A stretch of 16,658 bases of DNA, taken from an uncultured Collinsella sp. Lineage in GTDB: Bacteria > Actinomycetota > Coriobacteriia > Coriobacteriales > Coriobacteriaceae. The position numbers and the translations under genes were made by a program. The stretch spans positions 1-16,658 of the forward strand of contig CABUSL010000033.1 in the NCBI GenBank assembly GCA_902494295.1, read 5' to 3'. The notes under the pieces are model-generated. The model saw nothing but the letters and a program-made list of their open reading frames with translations. It did no database searches and was not told the origin of the DNA. The stretch's first letter is position 1; each line of letters opens with the position of its first letter. Shown here in pieces: positions 7,220-14,346 of the stretch.

Positions 7220-7270
7220 AAGGTAAAAGCTATTGTTTGCGATAGGAAAATACGGTGACGGTCGCAGCCT

Positions 7271-9034
7271 CTAGTGCTTGCCGCCGTGGCTGTTGAGCCA
7301 GATATTGCGGCCCAGCATAAGCGCCAGCACCAGCGCGCTCACGTAGCCAAAGAAGCCGATGACCGGAATGCCGAGGACAACCGGCTCGATGCGCGCGTAG
7401 TACACCACCGACGAACCGATAAACAGACCGGCGATCACAATTGCCATCGACATGCGGTCGATAATCCCACCTAGCTGTCGCAGCGCCTTATCGCTGCTCA
7501 TAATCTGCGTGTTCACCTTAAGCTGGCCGCGCGTGAGCATGCGCGACGCCAAGCCCAGATACTCGGCCGCCTCGAGCGAGCCTTTTGCCGCGCGATAGCT
7601 GCTCGCGGCAAGATCGCGCCCCATTTCGCGGACGCGCGCATAGGTGCTCTTCTCGTTTTTGATGTGTGTCTGGATGATCTGGATCATGTTGACGTTGGGC
7701 ATGTACTCGGTCAGCAGACCCTCGAGCGTCACCATGCCGCGGGCGAACATCGTCACCACACTCGGCAGCTCAACATCGTTTTTGCGCGCCAAGTTCAGCA
7801 GCGAGGTCAAAAACTCGCCGATATCAAGATCCTTAAGGTCGAGACCCGCAAAGTCGGCGACGATAAAGTCCAAGTCGGACAAAAAGGCCGAATGGTCGAG
7901 CTCGGCCGAGTCGCCGCGCGTCACGGCAAAGCGCATAAGCGAATCCTTGAGCTTGGGCACGTCGCCTTGGGCCACGGCGAAAATCATGTCCTTGACGATA
8001 CCGCGGTCGTGACTCGACATGCGCCCGACCATGCCCAGGTCGATAAAGTAGACGATGCCGTCCTTGAGGATGATGTTTCCCGCATGCGGGTCGGCATGGA
8101 AAAAGCCGTCGTCGAGCACCTGCGTCGAGTAGTCCTCGACAATCGCCGAGCCGATCTTTTCCAAGTCATAGCCCTCGGCCACCAGGTGCTCGGGATCGGC
8201 AATCGAGATGCCGTCAATGTAGTCCATGACCACGACGTGTTCGGTGCAAAGGTCCAAGTAGGATTTGGGACACGACACGCCATGGACGCTCTTATGGAAG
8301 TCATAGAAATCGTTGAGGTTTTTTGCCTCGGCCAAAAAGTTGGTCTCCTCGCGAAAGGAGGCCCACAGCTCCTCGACGACGGCGTGCAAGTCAACAAACT
8401 GGTCGGTGTTGACGAACTTGGAAACGATGCGCACCACCGAGCGAATGATGTCGATGTCCTGCGCCATGACCTGTTGTGCGCCGGGGCGCTGCACCTTAAC
8501 GGCCACGTCCTCGCCGGTCACCAGACGGGCACGGTGTACCTGCGCGAGTGACGCGCTTCCGAGCGGGTTGGGGTCGATCGCGTCGAACATCTGCCCCAAG
8601 CGCTGGCCGTATTCCTCTTCCAGGCAGCGGAGCACTACCTCATACGGCACCGGCTCTACGTCGGAGCGCAGGCGGCGCAGCTCGTCGCAAAACCGCTGCG
8701 GCAAAATCTCGGAGCGGTTGGCCAGAATCTGCCCCATCTTGACGAACATGGGGCCGAGCTCTTCGAGCAGACGACGCAGACGCACCGGCGTGAGGTTATC
8801 CCATACGCGATACTTTTTGATCAGGCGAACGATCTGCCCAATGCGCTCACGACGACCCGCCGGCGTGAGCTGGTATTCCTCGTCCGGCGCCATCGCGTCG
8901 GGCTCCTCGGGGACCATATCGACAGCGCGCGGCTTTTTGCGAGCGCCCGAGACGGCGGCCTCAACCTCATCGACAACCGCCGTCTCGTCACCCAAGGGAT
9001 CTAGATTGTTGTAATCGGTAGTGGAATCTGCCAT
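7271..9034 (-). CDS. UbiB/AarF/ABC1-family atypical kinase-like membrane protein
   Basis: 587 residues, a full-length ABC1 (UbiB/AarF) protein. Family hallmarks are all present: the KxGQ motif FVKMGQILANRSEILP (Lys99), the Ala-rich nucleotide loop GSASLAQVH (159-167) that replaces the usual Gly-rich loop, the VAVKVQRPG lysine (Lys180), the catalytic HADPHAGN (313-320) and the metal-binding IDLG (331-334). Two hydrophobic helices at ~528-547 and 553-576 anchor the C-terminus. In aerobic bacteria UbiB supports ubiquinone synthesis or lipid-quinone extraction; anaerobic Coriobacteriia are not expected to make ubiquinone, so the role here is unknown and may concern membrane lipids or menaquinone. 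An acidic N-terminal extension (~1-55) is unlike the family core. It starts eight bases after the phasin-like gene and is probably co-expressed with it. The ATG at 9034 has only a weak ribosome-binding site. Confidence 0.92.
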   Translation of the reverse strand: MADSTTDYNNLDPLGDETAVVDEVEAAVSGARKKPRAVDMVPEEPDAMAPDEEYQLTPAGRRERIGQIVRLIKKYRVWDNLTPVRLRRLLEELGPMFVKMGQILANRSEILPQRFCDELRRLRSDVEPVPYEVVLRCLEEEYGQRLGQMFDAIDPNPLGSASLAQVHRARLVTGEDVAVKVQRPGAQQVMAQDIDIIRSVVRIVSKFVNTDQFVDLHAVVEELWASFREETNFLAEAKNLNDFYDFHKSVHGVSCPKSYLDLCTEHVVVMDYIDGISIADPEHLVAEGYDLEKIGSAIVEDYSTQVLDDGFFHADPHAGNIILKDGIVYFIDLGMVGRMSSHDRGIVKDMIFAVAQGDVPKLKDSLMRFAVTRGDSAELDHSAFLSDLDFIVADFAGLDLKDLDIGEFLTSLLNLARKNDVELPSVVTMFARGMVTLEGLLTEYMPNVNMIQIIQTHIKNEKSTYARVREMGRDLAASSYRAAKGSLEAAEYLGLASRMLTRGQLKVNTQIMSSDKALRQLGGIIDRMSMAIVIAGLFIGSSVVYYARIEPVVLGIPVIGFFGYVSALVLALMLGRNIWLNSHGGKH

Positions 9035-9042
9035 CTGCGCTG

Positions 9043-9459
9043 TTACTCGGCCTCTTCGGTGTCCTCTGCATCGTCGGGCTCAACGGACTCGACGGGCACC
9101 GAGGTCACGTTATCCTCAACCGAATCGACGATGTCGCGCACATGGGCCAAAAAGGCCGTGCGCTCGGGGGCGGTCATAACGCGGACGCGGGCCAGGATGA
9201 GCTCGTCGAGCACGCGCTGCGCCGCAGTCTCGCCCTGCATGCCCAGGCGCTCGGACAGGTCGGAGATGGTGCCACCGGCCTGCTCGAACATGTCGGACAC
9301 GCTGCGGGCGATATCGGGGGTGCCGGCGTCCTTGCGGACCTGCTCGCCCTTGGTATTGAGGTCGTCGAGGACCTTCTTGCCGCCCTCGACGGCAACGGCA
9401 GCGGCGCCGAAGCCCACGTTGATGGCACCGTTAACAAGCTGATCGAGTTTCATAACCAT
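9043..9459 (-). CDS. Small phasin-like helical protein upstream of the UbiB homologue
   Basis: 138 residues, predicted mostly helical. The N-terminal part (LVNGAINVGFGAAAVAVEGGKKVLDDLNTKGEQVRKD) has the pattern of PhaF/PhaI-type phasin proteins, in which an amphipathic helix coats a lipid or polyester surface; the middle continues as helices (ISDLSERLGM, ILARVRVMTAPERTAFLAHV) and the C-terminus is strongly acidic (EPDDAEDTEEAE). I set the start at the ATG at 9459 because TTGGAG lies six to seven bases upstream; a TTG at 9471 overlaps that site. Its stop is eight bases before the UbiB-family start, so they form one operon. Likely an accessory or membrane-surface partner of that protein. I see no PHA synthase here, so true granule association is doubtful. 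Confidence 0.72.
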   Translation of the reverse strand: MVMKLDQLVNGAINVGFGAAAVAVEGGKKVLDDLNTKGEQVRKDAGTPDIARSVSDMFEQAGGTISDLSERLGMQGETAAQRVLDELILARVRVMTAPERTAFLAHVRDIVDSVEDNVTSVPVESVEPDDAEDTEEAE

Positions 9460-9550
9460 GGTTGGCTCCAATCATGAACAACTGCATTGGCGTTCTTGTA
9501 CCCAAGATTGGGCGAACGACACAAAATCGTTTTATCGCCAAGATAGAAAT

Positions 9551-9589
9551 CGAGCGGGGCAAAGCCTTTGACGGCGTTTGCCCCGCTCG
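9551..9589 (-). terminator. Strong hairpin terminator after the dipeptidase gene
   Basis: CGAGCGGGGCAAA (9551-9563) pairs perfectly with TTTGCCCCGCTCG (9577-9589), 13 bp, with a further GCC/GGC pairing inside the loop. On the minus strand it is followed by ATTTCTATCTT. It sits 19 bases beyond the dipeptidase stop. Confidence 0.82.
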
Positions 9590-9607
9590 CTCATTGCAAG
9601 GTTATCT

Positions 9608-11131
9608 TTACCTTACGTTGTCGTTCATCGCGAAGGAATTCTTCATGGCACAGCTCGTGGTGTAGAGCACCTTGCCCAACAGGGCGTCGGTCTCCACGCG
9701 CACGAGCTCAGCAAAGGCCTCGTTGGCGCGGGCGAGCTCGGCAGGCACCTCGGCCTCGGGCAGTGCGGCCACGACAGCGTCAACGTCGTGAATCTGCTTG
9801 TGGCCCATGCCGCCGACCTTCTCCTGATAATCCTCGACCGCGCGACCGCACTCATGGAAGCGAACATCGGCCAAGGCACCGATCAGGCGATTTGCCCAAT
9901 AGAAATTCTCGGACGTCACGCGAGCCTGCGTGTCGGCATAGTACTCGGGCATGGTCTCGACATTGGCGTACAGCGGCACGAGCGCGTTAAACGAGTTGGA
10001 GCCAAACGCCATCCACTGCACGGCGCGATACGCCGGCTGCGCATAGGGGCGCAGCTGCAGCACGGCAAGCTGGCTGTTGCGGTTGATGCCGATGGGACGA
10101 TAGGCACCACGCGTGGCGGGCGTGCCCTTGCTGCCGTAGCAGTCGTACTCCGTGCCCTGGTAGTGGCTCGAAAGCACGTACTTGATGTCCTCGATGGTCA
10201 CCTTGCGCTCGGGCACGCGGCTCCAGGGGATGTCATCGCTTTCGGGCGTGTAGTCGGCCTCGGGACCGTCCCACGCATCGCTGGGGTTGAGGCAGCGCTG
10301 CATGTACCAGGCGCGCGGCGTGTTGTAGACGTGGTCGCTGTCGCTGTGCGAGCCAAAGGCCTCGCGCGGGTTAAAGACCGCGGCAGGACCGTCGCCCTTA
10401 ACACCCAGCGTCAGGTCCAGATGCCACTCGGCCATCCAGGAGCGCAGGTCGGCGGAGCACATGTGGTCGGCCTGGGCGCCCTCGGCGTCGTCCAGGTCAA
10501 AGCTATCGATACCCAGCTGGTTGGGCATGGTCACATAGGCGTCATCGGGCACGCGCTTGGCGATCCAGTGGTGGCCGCCGATGGTCTCGAGCCACCAAAT
10601 CTCGTCCACGTCGCTAAAGGCGATGCCGTTGTTCTCGTAGGTACCGTAGCGCTCGAGCAGCTCGCCCAGGATGCGCACACCGTCGCGGGCGGACTTGGCG
10701 TACGGCAGCACCAGGGTCACCATGTCCTCCTCGCCCAGACCGCCGGGCTGCGCCGGCACATAGCCGTCCTCGCCCTCGTTACCCTTGGCGGGCACGTAGT
10801 CCACGAGCGGATCGGCGCCGCGGACGCGCTCGTTGGTGGTGAGCGTCTCGGTTGCGGACATGCCAACATTGAGCTCGTTGAAGCCAGCCTCGGCCCAAAT
10901 GCCATGACCCGGGACAACGTCGGGGACGCTTGTGTAACGCATGGGATTATCGGGCAGCTCAACGGTCAGGTGGCTCAGAACGCTCGTGTAGACACGCGGC
11001 TGCTCGTCGGGATGCACTACGCGCATGCGCTTGGGCTCAAATACTCCATTGGACGAGTCCTCATTGCGGGCAACCAGCGTCGACCCGTCATAGCTCGCGT
11101 TCTTACCAACCAAAATCGTTGTGCACGGCAT
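9608..11131 (-). CDS. pepD: C69-family dipeptidase (PepD type)
   Basis: 507 residues, the usual size for a C69 dipeptidase, an N-terminal-nucleophile hydrolase that cleaves dipeptides. The protein begins MPCTTILVGKNASYDGSTLVARNEDS; the Cys at position 3 is the expected nucleophile exposed after removal of the first residues, and the RNED motif follows as in the family. Further typical blocks are GFNELNVGMSATETL, YAKSARDGVRILGELLERYGTYENNG and DEIWWLETIGGHHWIAKRVPDD. There is no signal peptide, so it is likely cytoplasmic and acts on imported peptides. I chose the ATG at 11131 rather than 11137 because the GGAGG box ends immediately at the first ATG but six bases before the second, and because homologues put the Cys right after a very short leader. 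It is a single-gene unit with its own terminator. Confidence 0.9.
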   Translation of the reverse strand: MPCTTILVGKNASYDGSTLVARNEDSSNGVFEPKRMRVVHPDEQPRVYTSVLSHLTVELPDNPMRYTSVPDVVPGHGIWAEAGFNELNVGMSATETLTTNERVRGADPLVDYVPAKGNEGEDGYVPAQPGGLGEEDMVTLVLPYAKSARDGVRILGELLERYGTYENNGIAFSDVDEIWWLETIGGHHWIAKRVPDDAYVTMPNQLGIDSFDLDDAEGAQADHMCSADLRSWMAEWHLDLTLGVKGDGPAAVFNPREAFGSHSDSDHVYNTPRAWYMQRCLNPSDAWDGPEADYTPESDDIPWSRVPERKVTIEDIKYVLSSHYQGTEYDCYGSKGTPATRGAYRPIGINRNSQLAVLQLRPYAQPAYRAVQWMAFGSNSFNALVPLYANVETMPEYYADTQARVTSENFYWANRLIGALADVRFHECGRAVEDYQEKVGGMGHKQIHDVDAVVAALPEAEVPAELARANEAFAELVRVETDALLGKVLYTTSCAMKNSFAMNDNVR

Positions 11132-11232
11132 GCGCATCCTCCTTGAGCGAAGAAATCAAACGGCAACAGTGTATCGCTTCGGCGCAAAAAGGGCGAAACC
11201 ACGGCCCCTCGAGACCCCCTCGGGACCCCTGT

Positions 11233-11458
11233 GGTCAAAAAATGCCAAATATGAGTACTGCCACTAATTTAGTAGCCGCAAATTTCCTTGTAACGAGTGC
11301 CAGAAATCCCCATTTGTGAAAAAGCAAGACAACGTTATTCCCCATAGGTTCAATAAAATGGGCTTCCTAACGATAATGGATATCGCTAGGAAGCCCAAAT
11401 TTCATAAAACATATGTGACCATCTTGGCAGCAGTACTCATATTTGGCATTTTTTGACC
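11233..11458. repeat. 226-bp noncoding element with 28-bp terminal inverted repeats (MITE-like)
   Basis: The 28 bases at 11233-11260 (beginning GGTCAAAAAATGCCAAAT and ending GAGTACTG) recur exactly as the reverse complement at 11431-11458. The interior is AT-rich for this genome, encodes no credible protein and carries a long hairpin at 11359-11397. No clear target-site duplication is visible next to the arms. It occupies most of the 366-base gap between the dipeptidase and folD genes; the remainder (11138-11232) holds the dipeptidase leader and a weak ACCAC/GTGGT dyad. It could be a small non-autonomous mobile element or a structured intergenic repeat. Confidence 0.7.
11359..11397 (-). terminator. 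Hairpin inside the inverted-repeat element, probable terminator of fchA-folD
   Basis: TGGGCTTCCTA (11359-11369) pairs with TAGGAAGCCCA (11387-11397); inside, CGATA (11371-11375) pairs with TATCG (11381-11385), so the stem is 16 bp with a single mismatch. On the minus strand it is followed by TTTTATT, which suits termination of transcripts leaving folD about 100 bases upstream. Confidence 0.72.
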
Positions 11459-11497
11459 GCGTGGTATATAGCTAACCCCTCAAACAGCCCAAAACAC

Positions 11498-12352
11498 CTA
11501 TTTCGATGCGCGCTCCGCCGCCTCGATCACGTGCTTGGCGAGAATCGCCGTCGTTACAGCCCCCACGCCGCCCGGCACGGGAGTAATTGCGCCAACGATC
11601 GGTTCCGCAGCATCAAAATCGACATCGCCGACCAGCTTGCCGGCGGCCTCGTCCCAGTTAATGCCAACATCGATGACCGTCTGGCCCTCACGAACCGCAT
11701 CCGCGCCAATCGTGCGCGCGCGTCCAACGGCCGCAACCACAATATCAGCTGCACTGCACTCAGCTGCCAAGTCGTGCGTATGCGTATGGCACGTCGTCAC
11801 GGTGGCATTGCGCGCCGTAAGCATGGCGGCAACGGGACGACCAATCACCAGCGACCGACCGACGACCGCGACCTTGGCCCCATCCAGCTCAACGCCGTAA
11901 TGGTCCAGCAATGCCAACACGGCTTCAGCCGTGCAAGGAGCAAAGCCCTCGCCGCGCCCCGAAAGCGTGGTGAGCAGCGAGGCCGGCGTCATGGAGTCGA
12001 CGTCCTTGGCGGAATCGAGTGCCGCGGCAACCGCATCCTCGTCAAGCCCAGCGGGCAACGGACGAAACATCAGGCAGCCATGAACAGCGGGGTCGGCATT
12101 GATGTCTTTAATAGCCGCCAACAGCTCGTCCTGCGAAACATCGGCGGGAAGCAAAAGGCGGCGAGCCTCAATGCCGACCTTCTCGCAGCGCTTGAGGGCG
12201 CCACGCTCGTAGGACAGGTCGTCCTCGCGCTCGCCCACACGCACGATGGCCAGCGTCGGAACAACGCCGCGCTCGCGCAAAGCCGTGCAGCGAGCGGCGA
12301 GCTCCTCGGTCAAAGCACGGGCGACGGGAGCGCCCTTCAACAGCTCGGCCAT
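11498..12352 (-). CDS. folD: FolD-family methylene-tetrahydrofolate dehydrogenase, cyclohydrolase residues apparently lost
   Basis: 284 residues, normal FolD length. The family normally oxidises 5,10-methylene-THF to methenyl-THF with NAD(P)+ and then hydrolyses it to 10-formyl-THF. The dinucleotide-binding half is intact: VVGRSLVIGRP (164-173) and PVPGGVGAVTTAIL (258-271, with Ala where Pro is common). In the active site Tyr48 is kept, but the Lys four residues later (Lys56 in the human enzyme) is Ala52 in SYERGALKRCEKVGI. The Gln of the GxxxQLPLP motif is Phe96 in GCLMFRPLP. Asp119 (KDVD) is kept. In the human enzyme that Lys is required for cyclohydrolase but not dehydrogenase, so I infer a dehydrogenase-only protein. 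The ATG at 12352 has GAGGGG upstream and follows the fchA stop by two bases, indicating coupled translation. A longer upstream-extended frame overlaps fchA and is not real. Confidence 0.92.
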   Translation of the reverse strand: MAELLKGAPVARALTEELAARCTALRERGVVPTLAIVRVGEREDDLSYERGALKRCEKVGIEARRLLLPADVSQDELLAAIKDINADPAVHGCLMFRPLPAGLDEDAVAAALDSAKDVDSMTPASLLTTLSGRGEGFAPCTAEAVLALLDHYGVELDGAKVAVVGRSLVIGRPVAAMLTARNATVTTCHTHTHDLAAECSAADIVVAAVGRARTIGADAVREGQTVIDVGINWDEAAGKLVGDVDFDAAEPIVGAITPVPGGVGAVTTAILAKHVIEAAERASK

Positions 12353-12354
12353 GG

Positions 12355-12987
12355 CTATCCCCTCTTCCTTGCGGCGTCGGCAGCACGGCGCGCCAGCGCA
12401 TCGGCGCGCGGCAGCCACGTATCCAGCAGATCGTCGCACGCTGCCTCGAGTTCCTCGGCGCGCGCCCGGTCTTTCATAGATGTGGTGTTGGCAAAGAGTG
12501 TCAGGCTCGCACCCTGCATGGCGGCGCGGCAGAACACGGCACCGCACGCCACGTCGGACAGCAGTTGGCGCGAGCCTTTGTCTGCCATGTCCTCGAGCAG
12601 CGCCAGCGCGCGCCCACAGGTGTCCATGATCCGATACGGAGGCATGGCCGCCACACGCAACGCGTCCTGAATCGCCACGGGTCGAGCCGGGTCATCACGA
12701 GGAATACCGTATGCCGCAGACACCTGGCCGTACGCACGAACATCCTCGGCAACCAGGCCTACTAGCTCCTGTGCCAACTCGTCTGCCTGGGCAAATGCGC
12801 GCGTCAGATCGTCTGCGCGATCGACAAGCGCGGGATTGGTTGCCCCGTAGCGTGCGACCATTCCGCACAGTGAGGCGCCCAGCGCGCCCACAAAGGCGCT
12901 CGCGCTGCCACCGCCGGGAACCGGCTCGCGCGCGGCCAGCGCCTCGGCAAACCCGCGGCAGGTCTTGTCCATCATCTCTTGGCTCAT
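12355..12987 (-). CDS. fchA: Methenyl-tetrahydrofolate cyclohydrolase / cyclodeaminase family protein FchA
   Basis: 210 residues, matching the FTCD_C/FchA family (formiminotetrahydrofolate cyclodeaminase domain), whose clostridial members act as methenyl-THF cyclohydrolases. The signature EPVPGGGSASAFVGALGASLCGMVARYG (residues 21-48) is at the N-terminus and the rest is the expected all-helical fold. The ATG at 12987 has GAAGGTG eight bases upstream. The stop is two bases before folD, so the two enzymes are made together. The pairing makes sense because the neighbouring FolD seems to lack cyclohydrolase residues: FchA would convert its methenyl-THF product to 10-formyl-THF. A cyclodeaminase role in histidine breakdown is the alternative, but no hut genes or formiminotransferase are nearby. 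Confidence 0.9.
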   Translation of the reverse strand: MSQEMMDKTCRGFAEALAAREPVPGGGSASAFVGALGASLCGMVARYGATNPALVDRADDLTRAFAQADELAQELVGLVAEDVRAYGQVSAAYGIPRDDPARPVAIQDALRVAAMPPYRIMDTCGRALALLEDMADKGSRQLLSDVACGAVFCRAAMQGASLTLFANTTSMKDRARAEELEAACDDLLDTWLPRADALARRAADAARKRG

Positions 12988-13064
12988 ACGTATGCACCTT
13001 CAAGTCATATAGATCGGTCGGGCGGCAACCGCCGGCCAACCGCATCAAACACGTAATGATGCTA

Positions 13065-13093
13065 AGTCTAGCCCATAAGCACACGAGCGTCAG
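13065..13093 (-). promoter_or_regulatory. Probable promoter of fchA-folD
   Basis: On the minus strand CTGACG (13093-13088) and TAGACT (13070-13065) are 17 bases apart, each four of six to the sigma-70 consensus, placing transcription start near 13058 and leaving a leader of ~70 bases before the fchA ATG. That leader contains a GC-rich dyad (CCGGCGG..CCGCC). Confidence 0.5.
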
Positions 13094-13146
13094 CACACCT
13101 GGCCATCGCGGATTTCTATGACGAACGATAGGCGTCGGCGCCGCAA

Positions 13147-13182
13147 ACATGGGACATATGACCCACCTTTCGAGACTTCCGG
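13147..13182. repeat. Imperfect palindromic direct repeat, copy 1
   Basis: TGGGACATATGACCCACC (13150-13167) is an imperfect palindrome centred on CATATG, followed by CGAG. A second copy lies 210 bases downstream at 13360. The 460-base gap between fchA and the lipoprotein gene (12988-13449) holds these two copies, the fchA promoter and an orphan terminator, and no gene I can support. Confidence 0.55.
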
Positions 13183-13277
13183 ACGTCAAAAACTGGGGCA
13201 TATCTATAAACAGGGAACCTGTTGGGGCAACGCCCCCGCGTACACGCGCCCCATTAAAGCAACGGGCACCCAACCCC

Positions 13278-13312
13278 GGGGAGAGCCGGCAGCACCGGCC
13301 CTCCCCTCTTTT
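13278..13312 (+). terminator. Orphan plus-strand terminator in the fchA-lipoprotein gap
   Basis: GGGGAG-A-GCCGG (13278-13289) pairs with CCGGC-C-CTCCCC (13295-13306), loop CAGCA, tail TCTTTT to 13312. No plus-strand gene precedes it within the gap, so it may end an unseen short transcript or be a remnant of a lost gene. Confidence 0.7.
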
Positions 13313-13356
13313 GCGCCCGCGCATATTGCCACTTGTCGGCGCAAATCCGGCTCCCA

Positions 13357-13392
13357 GAATGGGACACATGGCCCACCCTAGCGAGCCGTCCA
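13357..13392. repeat. Imperfect palindromic direct repeat, copy 2
   Basis: TGGGACACATGGCCCACC (13360-13377) repeats the motif at 13150 with two changes, again followed by CGAG (13380-13383) and then CC. It lies about 70 bases before the lipoprotein start. Confidence 0.55.
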
Positions 13393-13449
13393 CGCGTACA
13401 GTAAAGGCAGGTAATCCATGGGCGGTTACAGATCGAGGAGGACACGACC

Positions 13450-14040
13450 ATGAAAAAGAAGGCCTTAGCGATTCTCACCCTCTGCATCAGTCTCTTTGCC
13501 GCGGTTGCCCTGGTGGGCTGCGGTGGCAGCGGCGGCGCTACCGGAAGTGGCGGTGGCGGTGCGGAAAAGCCAGCCGTGGATATGAGGACCGACTTCATCT
13601 GGTTTAAGGTCGAGGTCCCCGAGGGCGTCGAGGTCACCGACGTCGCAGGCGATACCGCCGACAGGGCCCAGTTTAAGTTCACCGAGAGCGAGCACGCCAG
13701 CGATCGCTTCATCCCCGTCTTCGATCCTGACAAGAACGCCGACGAGCTGTTCGACTACGAGGCAAAGTGGAATGCCAGCTTTGAGTGGACCGAGAATGAC
13801 CCCGTCAAGTACAACGGCAAGACTTGGCGCAACGCTTCCTATACACACTCGGGCGGCGTGACGACTGAGTACTTCACCGAAGCAGGCGGCGGCAGCGTCT
13901 ACGTGCGCATCGACAACGTCGAGGAGCACAAGGATGCCGTCGAAACCATGATGAAGTCTCTGGAATTTGCCGATGATATCGCCAAGGCCAAGACCGAGGC
14001 CATGGATGTTAAGCTCGACGATATCGAGATTAAGCGCTAA
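13450..14040 (+). CDS. Small secreted lipoprotein of unknown function
   Basis: 196 residues. MKKKALAILTLCISLFAAVALVGCGGSGG is a classic lipoprotein signal peptide with the lipobox LVGC (Cys24), so the mature protein should be lipid-anchored on the outside of the membrane. A Gly-rich linker follows, then a ~150-residue domain with alternating strands (FIWFKVEVPEGVEVTDVAGD, AQFKFTE, SVYVRIDNVEEHKDAVETMMKSLEF) resembling small lipoprotein domains that bear a C-terminal helix. I do not recognise a named family. The start is firm: GAGGAGG lies eight bases before the ATG. It is a single-gene unit with a terminator, without metabolic neighbours that hint at a job. Confidence 0.9.
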   Translation: MKKKALAILTLCISLFAAVALVGCGGSGGATGSGGGGAEKPAVDMRTDFIWFKVEVPEGVEVTDVAGDTADRAQFKFTESEHASDRFIPVFDPDKNADELFDYEAKWNASFEWTENDPVKYNGKTWRNASYTHSGGVTTEYFTEAGGGSVYVRIDNVEEHKDAVETMMKSLEFADDIAKAKTEAMDVKLDDIEIKR

Positions 14041-14112
14041 GCGACTCGCGAGCGCAACGAAAAACACGAGCACAGCGCCAACAAGCGGCGGTGCCCCAGC
14101 GTTTCGTACTAA

Positions 14113-14145
14113 GGGAGGGCCGGTAAACCGACCCTCCCTCTCTTA
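14113..14145 (+). terminator. Terminator after the lipoprotein gene
   Basis: GGGAGGG (14113-14119) pairs with CCCTCCC (14132-14138), CGG/CCG extends it inward around a short loop, and TCTCTTAT follows. The rest of the gap to 14346 shows only a TATAGT at 14298-14303 that may be the -10 of the next gene, without a matching -35. Confidence 0.8.
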
Positions 14146-14346
14146 TGCCGGCAGCCGACAAACGCGAGGATGCCGGACGCCGGAACCACCCCAAATGTGG
14201 CAACGGTACGAAAACGGCAAGCACCCAAACACGTCCGCCCGCCGATTTATTACGCCGCGCACACAATTTAAGTCGGCGCCTTTAAACATCTGGGCAGTAT
14301 AGTTACCAAAATGAGTGCATAACCGCACCCTGCGAACGGAGGAGTT

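Noticed and set aside
7664..8551. 295-codon plus-strand frame opposite the UbiB-family gene
   Set aside because: Composition of a complement shadow; the opposite strand carries all ABC1-family motifs.
9578..11146. 522-codon plus-strand frame opposite the dipeptidase
   Set aside because: Its His/Val/Ala/Gly-rich translation has no domain, and the minus-strand C69 dipeptidase explains the region fully.
12353..12547. N-terminal extension of folD by 65 residues
   Set aside because: It overlaps fchA, is Arg/Cys-rich and unlike FolD; the ATG at 12352 has its own ribosome-binding site and gives the normal length.
12695..13393. 232-codon minus-strand frame spanning the fchA start and upstream gap
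   Set aside because: It overlaps the real fchA N-terminus in another frame and has no domain. Its internal peptide similarity only reflects the duplicated palindrome.
13118..13607. Short plus-strand frames in the gap before the lipoprotein gene
   Set aside because: No ribosome-binding sites, Arg/Pro-rich translations, and one runs through a terminator into the lipoprotein gene in another frame.
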